Below, piece after piece: positions 1-9,830 of a stretch of DNA of 28,269 nt (the stretch's first letter is position 1; every line of letters starts with the position of its first letter). The DNA comes from CAJBLF01 sp964560855 (GTDB taxonomy: Bacteria; Patescibacteriota; Gracilibacteria; Absconditabacterales; Absconditicoccaceae): the NCBI GenBank assembly GCA_964560855.1, contig CAZLLU010000009.1, positions 1 to 28,269 on the forward strand, written 5' to 3'. Under the pieces are notes generated by a model, which was not told the origin of the DNA, ran no database searches, and saw nothing but the letters and a program-made list of their open reading frames with translations. Position numbers and translations under genes: made by a program.

Positions 1-39
1 ATGAATGATGAATGTTTGTTTTATTTACGGACTATTGCG

Positions 40-375
40 ATGAAAGAAAATATTATACAAGATAAAACACTTGAATTTTCTATTAAACTCGCAAAATTTT
101 ATATATCATTGAAGGATAAAAAATATTATGAAATAGCTTCGCAGTTATTTAGAAGTTGAACTAGTATATGAGCTAATGTTGCTGAAGCGCAGTGAGCAGC
201 AAGTAAAAAAGACTTTATAAATAAAATGACTATAGCACTTAAAGAATCTTATGAAACATTATATCGATTAAGAATTCTTAAGGATTGATTTGCCGAAAAT
301 GTAGATGAAATAAAGGTTGATTGTGAATCTATTGTTAGAATATTAGCGACTATTGTTAAGCCTTCAAAAGAATAG
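40..375 (+). CDS. four-helix-bundle protein (23S rRNA intervening-sequence protein family)
   Basis: A 111-residue helical protein of the S23 / four helix bundle family, often found near or inside rRNA insertions and of unknown molecular role. The family signature SIGANVAEA is at about residues 45-53, followed by a lysine-rich SKKDFINKM stretch and the helix ETLYWLRIL. Three TGA codons must be read as glycine, including the G of SIGAN. The CGA at 265-267 falls on the family's conserved Trp of the YWL motif. I chose the ATG at 40 because family members begin with MKENII; the frame is also open to an ATG at position 1. There is no Shine-Dalgarno sequence. Family assignment is firm; function is unknown. 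Confidence 0.85.
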
Positions 376-426
376 AAAATATTCCAAAATTATTCATTAT
401 TCATTTTTAATTATTAATTTATTTTT

Positions 427-1752
427 ATGGTATTGCGTCCAGGAGGATTTCCAGAATATAGTCCAGCTCAACAGATTGTTTTTGATGATATCGTAAAAAT
501 CATAGAAAAACATTACAAGCAATTTTGATATACCCATATCCATACGCCGGCAGTAGAAACAAATTCGGTTTTACTTTCCAAAAACGGTGAAGAGACCGGT
601 AAACAGATTTTTTGACTGTATGGGTTGGCGCAATGAGCAGAGGATTTGAAAGACTATGCATTGCATTTCGATCTGACCGTGCCTTTCGCGAGATATGTCT
701 TGGATTGGGAGAATGAATTATCTTTCCCGTTTAAACGCTATCAGATTCAACCCGTTTGGAGAGGCGAGAGAGCTCAGAAATGAAGATATAGAGAGTTCTG
801 GCAATGTGACGTTGATGTTATTCGAAAGGATGATAAAAAATCAGATTATTTGTATTATGATGCAGAAGTTATTCTGGACTTATATAAAGCGCTTCGTGAA
901 ATCGTTGCTTATGGAAATTTGGATGATGAACCAATCTTCCATATCAACAATAAGAAACTAGTAAATTGATTGTTATTGGCTTTGTTCAAGACTCCTGAAC
1001 TAAAACAGCAAGTATCTACGTTGATAGATAAATATACCAAGATTGGCGAGGAAAAATTCATCCTTTCGCTCAAGGACTTGAATATACAAGATAAGGAGAT
1101 AGAGAAGCTTTTGCAATTCTTACATCTCGATATCAAACATGAACAAGATCTTCTCGCTCTTAGGGGATTCGTGGATAGCAATGAATTCGCTACTGGAATA
1201 GATGAGTTAGCTATTGTGATGAAATATCTCGACATGTTCAATGAAACGATGTGATGAGTAGGGTACAAGATTGATTTTAAAATAGTTAGAGGGCTGGATT
1301 ATTACACATGAACTGTATTTGAATGCTCTTTGAAAAATGATGCTGCATTATGATCTATCTGTGGATGAGGAAGATATGATAATCTTACGGGATATATCGA
1401 TCCAAAGAAAAAAGACTATTGTTGAGTTGGTGGAAGTATCGGAATATCTAGGTTATTGGGAAAAATGTTTGAAAAGGAGAATATCGCCCATGAGCAGAAG
1501 ACGGTAACGGAATATCTATTTGTTAATTTTAATGAAACGCTCCAGGATATCTTTGCACTTGCTGGCGTGTTCGTTGCTGAATGAAAAAATATTGAGATTT
1601 ATCCGTTTGCAGACAAGTTGGGTAAACAATTTGCGTATGCTGATAAAAAAGGCATCCCGCATGTTGTCATTTTCGGTGAGGGAGAGAAAGCATTGAAAAG
1701 ATATAAGGTCAAGGAAATGAAGACAGGAGAAGAAAAAGAAATCAGTCTTTAA
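427..1752 (+). CDS. hisS: histidyl-tRNA synthetase
   Basis: Class II aminoacyl-tRNA synthetase that charges tRNA-His in the cytoplasm. It has 441 residues, close to the usual 420-450. Visible motifs are FDLTVPFARYV (from residue 81), motif 2 VWRGERAQKGRYREFWQCD (from residue 110), the histidine-binding RGLDYYTGTVFE (about 289-300) and motif 3 CGGGRYDNL (about 312-320), followed by a C-terminal anticodon-binding domain. Several invariant glycines are TGA, for example the G of YTGTVFE at 1309-1311. Conserved arginines use AGA or CGC. The start ATG at 427 has an AT-rich leader and no Shine-Dalgarno sequence. It is followed by a 104-base AT-rich gap and a co-directional glycosyltransferase gene. 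Confidence 0.97.
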
Positions 1753-1856
1753 TTTAAAGTTCAAAGCTCGAAGTATGGCAAAATAGCAATAGTCTATAAT
1801 AAGACAATTCCATCATTATTCATTATTAATTTTTAATTATTCATTACTTCTAACGT

Positions 1857-2972
1857 ATGTCATTGTTCCAATTCGTCATCATTCTTTCGGCGTTTGTGTT
1901 CATCTTGTTTGGACTTGATCTCTACAAACGCAAAAAAATGAATGTCCTTCATTTCGTGGTATTTTTCATCGGATGAGGTATGGTCGTTATTTTCGGGTTG
2001 AATCAGGACTTATTGAATCAGTTCGGTAGATTCTTCGGTATAGCTAGAGGTGCTGATCTGCTTGTCTATGTCTCTTTGATCGTTCTTTTCTATTTCTATA
2101 TCGATGCATTAAATAAACAGACCAAAGATAAATTTCAACTGACCAGACTTATCTCTCAGACCGCTATCGATAAAGGGTATAGTGAAAACAAAGAGAAGAT
2201 TGCTCATCGAAAAAATATATCAGAAAAAGATGATTTCATTTTTAATGTCAGAGTCTATAACGAAGAAGCCTCAGTAGTTTCCAAAGTCATCGATGAAATC
2301 ATCGCTGCTGGCTTCAAAAAAATAGTGCTTATCAGTGACGGTTCTCCTGTGGTTTCTACTTTGTATGAAAAACAGCGCCAATATCCTGATGCTATGATCA
2401 TTGTCCTTACACATACGATCAATAGAGGAGGTGGAGCAGCCAATCAGACCGGATATAATTTCGTCAAAGCTTATGGAGATGAACTCAAGATTAAACGATT
2501 TGTCGGTTTCGATTCTGACGGACAGATGGATATCAAAGATATGGAAACATTTATCAGATATATTCATCAGGATGAAAAATTAGGTTTGGATTTAGAAAAT
2601 AAAAGACCTGATCTCTATCTGTGATCGAGATTTGTCCCAGGAGGAAAGAGTGAAAACATTCCACCTATGAGAAAATTTATTCTTCGTATAGCGAGGCTGG
2701 TTACTAGGATTTTCTATGGTACTAAAGTATCTGATCCGCATTGTGGATATAGAGTTGTTTCGCTCCCCGCATTGAGAAAATTTGTGCTTACTGCTGATGG
2801 TATGCATTATGCCAATGAAGTGAATGAACAGATAAAAAGACATCATATGAAATATATTGAAGTCCCTATACATATCAGATATACAGAGTATAGTTTGAAT
2901 AAATGACAGAAGAATTCTAATAGTTTGAGACTTGCTGCCGAAATGATTTACAAGAAAATTTTTTACAGATAG
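1857..2972 (+). CDS. DUF2304 membrane domain fused to a family 2 (polyprenol-phosphate type) glycosyltransferase
   Basis: A 371-residue protein with two parts. Residues about 1-100 hold three hydrophobic helices with the layout of DUF2304 proteins: an N-terminal helix, a charged YKRKK stretch, then two more helices. Residues about 125-370 are a GT-A fold like dolichol/polyprenol-phosphate mannosyltransferases: RVYNEEASVV, LISDGSP, NRGGGAANQTGYNF, and the metal-binding stretch FDSDGQMD. The acceptor region includes DPHCGYRVV. By family, such enzymes transfer a sugar from a nucleotide donor to a lipid carrier at the membrane for glycan or glycoprotein building. In other bacteria the two domains are commonly separate adjacent genes; here they are one reading frame. 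The sugar and acceptor cannot be told from sequence. Confidence 0.85.
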
Positions 2973-3068
2973 TAATTCATTGATTACTTGATTACGAATT
3001 TCGGATTACGAATTAAAAAAATCCGCAATGCGTAATTTGCAATTATTTAATTCGTTAAATTATAAAAA

Positions 3069-4316
3069 ATGATTGATTTGAAGAAAGTTCGTGACGATAT
3101 CGAAGGATATAAAGCGATTTGTCAAAAAAAAGGAAAGAAGATCGATGTCGAAGCTGTGCTCGCAAAAGATGATCAGAGAAAAGAGCTTCAACAAAAGATC
3201 GATGCAATGAAATTTCAGCAGAAAGAGTTGGCTGCAAAAAAAGATTATGATGGAGCTAAAGCTTTGAAAACCGATATTCAGTGATTGGAAGAGCAATATG
3301 AAACAGTCGTCAAAGAACTTAATGCTGAACTTTTGAAGATGCCAAATACTGCGTTGCATCCTGACGTACCTGTCGGAAAGGACGATAGTGAAAATGTTGT
3401 AGTGAAGACTTTTGGAGATGTACCAAATTTTGGTTTTGAACCAAAAGATCATATGACACTTATGAAACAATATGATATGATTGATGTTGAAAGGGGCGTT
3501 AAATTGGCTTGAGCTCGTAGCTATTTTTTGAAATGAGATGGAATGCTTCTCGAACAGGCGGTATTGCAATATACGCTCAAAAAACTTGTAGCAAAATGAT
3601 TTACTCCTATGAATGTACCGAATATCGTTAATCCGGAATGCCTTATCGGAACGTGATATTTCCCTGGAGGAGAGGAGGATGCTTATTGGATGGAAAGAGA
3701 TAACCAACGATTGATAGGGACATCAGAGATCCCTGTCACCGCGTATCATATGGATGAGGTTTTGGAAGAAAAAGAATTGCCGAAGAAATACTGTGGATAT
3801 TCCGCTTGTTTCAGAAGGGAGGCCGGAACCTATGGAAAAGATACTGCAGGTTTATACAGAGTCCATCAATTCAATAAGGTCGAACAAGTGGTGCTCTTAC
3901 CGGAAGATGAAAAGATGTCCAATGAATATCATCAGCAAATTTTACAGAATTCTATGGATATCCTCGATGATTTAAAACTTCCGTATCGTTTGTTGCAATT
4001 ATGTTCTGGTGATCTAGCTATCGGTAAATACAATTCTCATGATTTGGAATGCTGGATGCCATCACGTAACGCGTACGGAGAAACGCATTCTGTTACTTCA
4101 TTTTTGGACTTCCAGGCACGCAGATTAAATTTACGTTATCGCGATAGCGAAGGAAAAATTAAATACTGTTATACCATGAATAATACTGCTATAGCTACAC
4201 CGAGAATTCTTATCGCTATCATAGAAAATAACCAACAAGCTGATGGGACAATAAAGATTCCTGAAGTTTTGGTGCCATATATGGGGAAGGAGTTTATTTG
4301 AATTAAGAATTACTAA
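3069..4316 (+). CDS. serS: seryl-tRNA synthetase
   Basis: Class II synthetase that charges tRNA-Ser and provides the substrate for selenocysteine where that is made. It has 415 residues. The N-terminal 110 residues form the tRNA-binding coiled coil (MIDLKKVRDDIEGY onward, rich in K, E and Q). The catalytic core follows with GTSEIPVTAYH, motif 2 FRREAGTYGKDTAGLYRVHQF and motif 3-like TMNNTAIATPRIL near the C-terminus. TGA glycines occur throughout, and the last one (4299-4301) is followed by a short IKNY tail before TAA. The CGA at 3708-3710, just before LIGTSE, lies at a position that is usually aromatic or hydrophobic, which fits Trp. An AT-rich tandem repeat and a terminator follow. Confidence 0.97.
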
Positions 4317-4385
4317 TTACGAATTAAGAATTAAGAATTACGAATTGAAAATTAAGAATTAAGAATTAAGAATTAAGAATTAAAA
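4317..4385. repeat. AT-rich tandem heptamer array (ATTAAGA-type)
   Basis: About ten imperfect copies of a 7-nt unit close to ATTAAGA, some changed to ATTACGA, fill the space between the serS stop and its terminator. The array sits only between genes. Its role is unknown; expansion by replication slippage is the simplest explanation. Confidence 0.8.
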
Positions 4386-4391
4386 TAATTT

Positions 4392-4422
4392 AAAAACTTA
4401 GTCTTTGGGCTAAGTTTTTTTT
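4392..4422 (+). terminator. intrinsic terminator after serS
   Basis: The stem AACTTAG pairs with CTAAGTT across a TCTTTGGG loop and is followed by a run of T. It ends the hisS-GT-serS direction and could also serve the convergent minus-strand tRNA unit. Confidence 0.8.
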
Positions 4423-4502
4423 GTAAACAAAAAAAATTCCATTGCTGGAACTCCTTTTGGTGACAGAACTGGGATGTAGTCGCTCGGTTGTTATCTAGAG
4501 TC

Positions 4503-4579
4503 TGGAGGCACCGATGGGATTCGAACCCATGAACCGAGGTTTTGCAGACCTGTCTATTAGACCACTCTAGCACGGTGCC
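4503..4579 (-). tRNA. tRNA-Cys (anticodon GCA)
   Basis: A full cloverleaf can be drawn on the minus strand. The acceptor GGCACCG pairs with CGGTGCC, the T arm is ATGGG-TTCGAAT-CCCAT, and the anticodon loop is CTGCAAA with GCA at positions 34-36. The discriminator base is T (U73), the known identity base for cysteine. The CCA tail is encoded in the DNA at 4503-4505. The outermost anticodon-stem pair (27-43) is C-C and does not pair. Confidence 0.93.
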
Positions 4580-4635
4580 ATCTTGGTCGCGCTGCATATA
4601 TACGAATTCAGTCTAGCTTTTCAAACAAAAATGCA

Positions 4636-5091
4636 TTACAGATGTTTCATTTCTCTATCCATCTGTTTTTTGATATCTTTTTCTTTGAGAATCTGTTTTT
4701 TCTCTATCTTTCTCATGAGCTTTGCTACTCATATCCTTAATTTGATCAATCCTTTTTTGTTCACGAATATCTCCAATGGAATGATGGTGTTTCCTGATTT
4801 GTCCAATGCAGCTGCTATCTTTGCTAATTCTTTCTTTGTCACCAATAATTTCCTTTTCCCTTTCGGCTGATATCCTGGCACCAATGCGTGCGATGTTTTT
4901 TCGTAGAGCGGGATATCCATATTCATGATCCATAATTCCTTATTGTCTAATCTCACAAAACTATCTTTGATATTTACATGGCTCTCTTTTACTGATTTCA
5001 CTTCGTGTCATTTCAAAATGATTCAGGCTTCGTATTCTTTGTCGACCTGATAATCGTGGTATGCATGTCTATTTTTGCTGATACTTTTCAT
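4636..5091 (-). CDS. smpB: SsrA-binding protein SmpB
   Basis: SmpB binds tmRNA and brings it to stalled ribosomes for trans-translation. It has 151 residues, close to the usual 150-160. It starts MKSISKNRHAYHDY, where many family members have the equivalent of NRKARHDY. Then follow EAGIILKGHEVKSVKESHVNIKDSFVR (the core beta barrel; both G residues are TGA), LWIMNMDI, and KRKLLVTKKEL. The C-terminal tail is strongly basic (KLMRKIEKKQILKEKDIKKQ), as expected for the tail that enters the decoding centre. The upstream tRNA-Cys and downstream LiaF-like gene lie on the same strand. The tmRNA gene itself is not in this window. Confidence 0.95.
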
Positions 5092-5222
5092 ATAAAAGCT
5101 AATGAACAATGAAAAATGAATAATGAAAAATGTTGGATTTGCTTTGAAATGAATTATCGTATATTACTATAGTCTATAAAAGACAAATCGTACATTATTT
5201 ATTATAAATTATTAATTTTTAA

Positions 5223-6350
5223 TTAATTTTTAGGTTCTACCCGGTTAATCTTTGTGTTTCCAGCTCAGAGATTTATGTAGATGTTGAGCGTGCTTTTTGC
5301 GTCTTTCAGATTCTGTGATTGGAAATAATGTCCGGAAAGCGTATCGAAGTCTGTCAGTCTGAGCTTTCCTATGAGATGTTTATAATACATCATTACACCG
5401 ACATCTTTTGGAATATCCAATTTGATATTGGCTGCAGTACCTTGGATCTCTATCTTGCTGCCTGAAAGTACATTTCCTATTCTCATGGTGATGTCGTTTA
5501 TTCCGCCATGAAATTTGAGCGTTTTCCGTTGAAAATTCGTCAGATCGATGGTGTGTAGTCAGAGGAAATTTTTTATATACATGAGATCAAACCTATTTTT
5601 TCCTGGTACTACAAGATCGATATTGCTTTGATAATTTTGGAGGATGTTCCGATTGCAATCTTCATTGAGTTTGAGATATCTTACGTTCTCATTTCTTCCT
5701 GAACTGATCAAAAGATTTCTGTCAGAATTCCGTGTTCATTTGATATTTTCGCTATTTCCTGTTCCTTCGATATATGAATTTCCTATCAAGGTATTCAGAT
5801 AAAGATTTGTTTTTGTGCTTTTATCTTTTTCTGGGAGTTGATAGTTCATCGCAATACCTTCTTTTCGTTTAGTCGATGGATTGAGTCAGGTATAGATACC
5901 TATTGTGAATATTCATCCAAAGACTCACAAAAATAATATCAATCAAAAGATTTTTCCGAAAAGTCATCTATAGCTTCGGATGATGATAGTACTCAATATA
6001 ATGACGAGCGGATAGATCTGATTGAGTTTAAAAGTATTTATGGATAATTCAATCAATCCTGTAGATTCTCCGAACATGAGGAATCCTATTGCGAGTAATG
6101 CTATGATGGTCAGTGTCCTAAAAAATCCGTGGATTCTCTGCTTTTTGTAGACGATTTTTTCCACTACCTGGATGACTGGCGGTTGTTGTGTAAAAAACTG
6201 TGGCACTTGTGGTTCTGGCTCTTGTATCGGTGGAGATGGGGGAGTGTATACCGGTATGGATTCTTTTTCCTCTGGTATTTGTTCTGTTTGGAGCTCTTCA
6301 TCTAAGCTTTTCCCCAATTCTTTTTCTACAAAGTTTTTTGCTTCGACCAT
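5223..6350 (-). CDS. membrane protein with a C-terminal LiaF-like / toastrack domain
   Basis: A 375-residue protein of unknown function. Residues about 1-60 are soluble, acidic then proline-rich (YTPPSPPIQEPEPQVPQ). Two or three hydrophobic segments follow between residues about 75 and 150, including TIIALLAIGFLMF, YPLVIILSTIII and a Gly-rich helix with several TGA glycines. A polar extracytoplasmic region then leads to the C-terminal repeat of short beta strands: GNVLSGSKIEIQGTAANIKL, DIPKDVGVMMYY, LSGHYFQSQNLKDAKSTLNI and a final GAGNTKI. That pattern resembles the LiaF C-terminal/toastrack fold, in which membrane segments are followed by a beta-rich sensor. In Firmicutes LiaF senses envelope stress with a two-component system; no such system is seen here, so the role is inference. 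Confidence 0.65.
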
Positions 6351-6453
6351 AATTTCATTGCTAGATGATAAAATAGTTATAAGCTTAAAGCTGAAAGCAG
6401 AAAGCTGTAGTTTTGTATTTACGGCTTTAAACTTAAAGCTTGATGCTTTGTGT

Positions 6454-7869
6454 TTATAAGATTATGTCTTCCCATTTCACTCTTTCTTGTTTCATACTTT
6501 CTCTTTCTCTGATGGTTACTGTACCATCTTCAATACTCTGATGATCTACAGTGATGCAATATGGCGTTCCGATCTCATCTTGTCTGCGATATCTTTTTCC
6601 GATAGCTCATCCGTCATCGTATTCACATTTATATTCTTTGCTTAAATGCTTGAATATCTTCTCTGCCATAGCTGTTTGGTTATCATCTTTTTTTACTAGA
6701 GGGAGAACTGCAAATTTTATCGGAGCTAATTGCTTTGGAAATCTTACTACTACGCGAGATTCTCAATTTTCTAAAGTCTCTTCATCATAGAATTCTAACA
6801 TCGTTACCATAACTTGTCTTCCTAATCCAAATGATGCTTCAATGCATCGAGGGATATATCTTTCTCCTGTGAAAGGATCAGAATATTGCATATCTTTGCC
6901 GCTTGTCTCTTGATGCTGTTTGAGATCAAAGTCTGTCCTGTTGTGTATTCACTGTATCTCTCAGAATCCTCGTGGATAAAGGTATTCTACGTCTGTCGCA
7001 GCAGCTGCATAATGAGCGAGTTTTTCGTGGTCTTTGAATCTGAGATGTTCAGGATTGATATTGATAATCTCTGTCCAATACTTCATACAATCATTTTTTC
7101 GTTGATTATAGATTTCCATAGCTTTTTCACTATCGTTTTTTACAAAATATTCTATTTCCATTTGCTCAAATTCCCTTGTTCTGTAGAGAAATTGTCCTGG
7201 AGTGATTTCATTTCTGAACGCTTTTCCTATCTGTGCTAATCCAAATGGGATTCTTGATCTTGTTGTGTCCAATATTGCTTTGAAATCCGTAAATAATGAT
7301 TGGCAGGTCTCAGGTCTCATGTAAACTTTTGAACTTTCGTTGGCTACAGGTCCCAAATGAGTGTCTAGCATGAGGTTAAAATTTCTACATTCTGTCCGAT
7401 CTGCTTCCTTTTTGCTTTCAGGATTTTTCGGAATATTTGTTACGATAAACTCTCTCATTCCTTCATTACCTCGGGATTCTGGAGAGAGATTTTTGACTCA
7501 TAATTTTTTGGCTAGATCATCGTCATTTAGTCACTCCCTGTTTTTTTCAAAGAAATCTTCGATAAGTTTATCTGCACGGAATCTTTGTCAGGTTTTTTTG
7601 TCATCTATCAAGGCATCAGAAAAAGAAGCTAAATGACCGCTCGCTTTTCGTGTTGTTGGATGCGCGATGATAGCAGTGTCCATAAAGATGATATCGTCTC
7701 TTTCTTGCGTGAAATGTTTTGTTCGAAGGTCTGCTATATTTTTCTTGAGTAAAGATCCATAGGGGCCGAAATCTCGTGCATTTGCTAATCATCCGTAGAT
7801 TTCTGAATTTGGATAAACGAAACCTTTTCTTTTTGCTCGTGCGACAATCGTTTCTAAACTAAATCACAT
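6454..7869 (-). CDS. glyS: glycyl-tRNA synthetase (homodimeric alpha2 type)
   Basis: Class II synthetase charging tRNA-Gly. In this organism that should include a tRNA reading UGA, so the enzyme indirectly supports the altered code. It has 471 residues of the single-chain alpha2 type. Motifs are GFVYPNSEIYGGLANAWDFGP (from residue 16), HPTTWKASGH (about 70-79), MRPETCQSLFTDF, FRNEITPGQFLYRTREFEQME (motif 2 region) and EASFGLGRQ near the C-terminus (motif 3). Five CGA codons (reverse-strand positions 7774, 7723, 7648, 6970 and 6847) lie on or near family Trp or aromatic sites, while FRNE, YRTRE and NRTDFD use AGA or AGG. The start ATG at 7869 is followed directly by TGA (Gly). Confidence 0.96.
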
Positions 7870-8033
7870 ACTATACAATTGAAAGATTAAAACATTGAAA
7901 TGCGAAAAAATAGCTCAATAGCTGTAGCTACTTATGTATAAAAAATTTGTCTGTATTTTCAATTCATAATTGTGTTTAGCCTAAAGTGGGAAGCTTAAAG
8001 TTCAAAGCTGTGTTTTACTGATAAATAGACGTA

Positions 8034-8157
8034 ATGGGTAAATTCAATCTAAAAAAAGTGTTCAAAAATTTGCACTGAGTTCTTGAAAATTATGTTTCAG
8101 TGATTTTCATTGAACGATGGGTAAATTCAATCTAAAAAAAGTGTTCAAAAATTTGCA
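8034..8157 (+). repeat. 41-bp direct repeat, two exact copies
   Basis: Copies at 8034-8074 and 8117-8157 are identical over 41 bases and start 83 bases apart. Each copy begins with an ATG that opens a short frame MGKFNLKKVFKNL. The first frame runs 33 residues to TAA at 8133; the second ends after 19. The spacing suggests a short duplication, possibly of a gene start. Confidence 0.85.
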
Positions 8158-8369
8158 TTATTTTATCTTCTGATTATAATTTTGATACGGAAGAAGGTCT
8201 TGCATATGACTATAATGCGATACACTATCGGTCTACTTGCTGTATTCTAGCGTTTCCCGTTATATTTCCAGTATCGAAAAGTGCTACCAAAAATAAAAAC
8301 AAAACTGCCTATTATTTACCACTTTACTGTAGCATTATACTTTTCTTCGCTGTATATAACCTGCGTTAG
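8132..8369 (+). pseudogene. remnant resembling an RHS/YD-repeat core end
   Basis: An open frame without a credible start contains FDTEEGLAYDYNAIHY (8181-8228). This matches the pattern of RHS repeat-associated cores, roughly FDTETGLYYYNARYYDP, at most positions. The typical following GRF-x-S-x-D block is missing; instead the frame runs into a hydrophobic, cysteine-containing stretch and stops at TAG 8367-8369. RHS proteins are large secreted or surface toxins whose tips are often exchanged, which would fit the odd composition here. Only about 18 residues match, so the assignment is tentative. Confidence 0.4.
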
Positions 8370-8510
8370 TCCATATAGTGCAGTCAAAAACCGTTGTATA
8401 CCGTTTTGCGTATACCTTTGCTTGTGTCGTGTTCGCTGTGTCCGATATATCGTTCTTACAGCATTTCATACAAGGTTTCTTCTTCCTTTCTTCAAAAAGT
8501 CATCAAAAAA

Positions 8511-8538
8511 TTGACAAATAAGAAATTCTAGCTATAAT
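8511..8538 (+). promoter_or_regulatory. consensus sigma-70-type promoter
   Basis: A perfect TTGACA at 8511-8516 and a perfect TATAAT at 8533-8538 are separated by 16 bases. No recognisable gene follows for about 500 bases, but a terminator hairpin lies at 8927-8956, so a transcript of roughly 400 nt is predicted. Confidence 0.6.
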
Positions 8539-8926
8539 TACTACTGTAATCATCTCTTTTCCATACCATATGTTCGTTATCTACTGATATATGCTATAGG
8601 AAGGAGGTCATAAATATATACCTTGCTTACCTTCATCGGTTTGCATGGCTCATCCATCTACTAATTCCTGTTTGTTACTTACTTCAACGTCGTTATGGCA
8701 TTACTAGCGTTGTCATCTCGATTATAGTATGTTTGCTTATGGTTGTTAGTTGAGAGTTTATCTTTCTATCATGCTAGCAGTAAATGATCTTGAGTAGTTG
8801 TCTTTGCTGATATTATCAAAGTTCTCTTCGATGATACACTTGGACTGCTGTATTCTGTTTGTGGCTTCTTTCCTTACCCTATAATTCACTTCGTTCGTGA
8901 TAAAATGATAAAATGATGAAAACTGG

Positions 8927-8956
8927 CTATAGTGATATACTATAGTTTTTTATTTT
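8927..8956 (+). terminator. intrinsic terminator of the orphan unit
   Basis: The stem CTATAGT pairs with ACTATAG across a GATAT loop and is followed by TTTTTTATTTT. It is preceded by a few ATGATAAA-type repeat units. Confidence 0.65.
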
Positions 8957-9034
8957 ACTTGAAAAAACTTTATAAAATGCTACAATTTCATTAGCCATGC
9001 TGATAAACATGATTTTATTGTCTTTATCTGTCAA

Positions 9035-9385
9035 ATGGCTGAAAAATTTGAAAGTCTGGATATACGGAAATTATCTAGAAAATTAGTACAAGATTTATGA
9101 AAGATCTTTTATGATAAAACATTTAAAAATCGAAGTTTTCAGGATCAAATTATGAGAGCGAGTATATCCATAGGGAATAATATAGCAGAGTGACGTGAAA
9201 GAATATCGAACAAGGAATTTGTACGCTTTCTTTATTATTCAAAGTGATCGTGCGGAGAAGTCAGGAATATACTTTATTATGCTTTGGATTTCTGATATAT
9301 AACTCAAGAACAATTTGATTATTTTACGAAAGAGTGCTTGCATATAAATATAATGATTTATAGGTTTATATTATCATTGGTTTAG
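9035..9385 (+). CDS. four-helix-bundle protein (second copy of the family)
   Basis: A 116-residue member of the same S23-like four helix bundle family as the gene at the window start, but clearly a different subgroup. It opens with MAEKFESLDIWKLSRKL. Family members typically have F-x-D-L-x-V-W near the N-terminus, and the Trp position is CGG (9065-9067) here. The central SISIGNNIAEGRERISNKEF is the family signature, with the G of AEG encoded by TGA. It ends with helix-forming residues. The role is unknown. A HIT-family gene follows 49 bases downstream. Confidence 0.85.
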
Positions 9386-9434
9386 TTTTATCAATTTATC
9401 GCCCGAAGGGCCTTTATCAATTTATCGTTATTTA

Positions 9435-9830
9435 ATGTCTGATTGTATTTTTTGTAAGATCATAGCGTGAGAGATCCCGAGTGTAAAAATTTGGGAGAAT
9501 GAGCAATTCGTCGCGTTGTTGGATACATTCCCTGCGTGTAAAGGACAGGCGTTGATCCTTCCAAAACAGCATCATGATTCCGATATTTTTTTGATGGATG
9601 ATGCAATATATACAGAACTCATGCGTGCAACTAAAACAGTCGTGGAGTTGATGAAGAAGGGATTGGGCGTAGAAAGAATCGGTATGGTCGTAGAAGGATT
9701 GCAAGTGCCTCATGCACATGTAAAACTCTATCCTTTTCGAGAGGGCAAATCTTTTGAGTGATGACTTACCTGACATACTATGGCTGATACGCAAGAACTC
9801 CAAAATATCGCTGATCAGATTAGAAAATAG
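9435..9830 (+). CDS. HIT-family nucleotide hydrolase/transferase
   Basis: A 131-residue histidine-triad protein, a family that hydrolyses phosphoramidates or dinucleotide adducts such as AMP-lysine. The N-terminus has the typical zinc-type CIFCKIIAGEIPS (residues 4-16), followed by ALLDTFPACKGQALILPKQHH. The active-site region reads VPHAHVKLYPF, so the H-x-H-x-H triad is H-x-H-x-K here: the third residue of the triad, which carries the nucleophile in the canonical H-x-H-x-H-x-x motif, is not His. That substitution occurs in some family branches but makes the catalytic status uncertain. A strong terminator lies at 9969-9997. Confidence 0.87.

Larger units (their letters stand above)
7870..9034. 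other. 1.2-kb region without an intact gene
   Basis: No open frame here resembles an intact known protein, even with TGA read as Gly. The stretch holds a 41-bp direct repeat (8034-8157), an RHS-core-like remnant (8132-8369), a consensus promoter (8511-8538), an orphan AGGAGG (8602-8607) and a terminator hairpin (8927-8956). Short open frames after the AGGAGG encode hydrophobic residues but have no ordinary start codon. Base use on the plus strand is rich in T and C, unlike the purine-rich sense strands of the neighbouring genes. It reads like the decayed remains of an accessory locus, or a non-coding transcription unit. Confidence 0.6.

Noticed and set aside
4317..4385. Possible CRISPR array.
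   Set aside because: Units are 7 nt without spacers, so it is a simple tandem repeat; no cas genes are present.
4655..4933. Minus-strand frame with many charged residues.
   Set aside because: It is a shadow of smpB in another frame; the smpB frame shows the conserved SmpB motifs across its TGA codons.
8281..8514. Plus-strand frame of 77 codons from a GTG.
   Set aside because: It overlaps the RHS-like remnant frame, has odd composition and no relatives I recognise.
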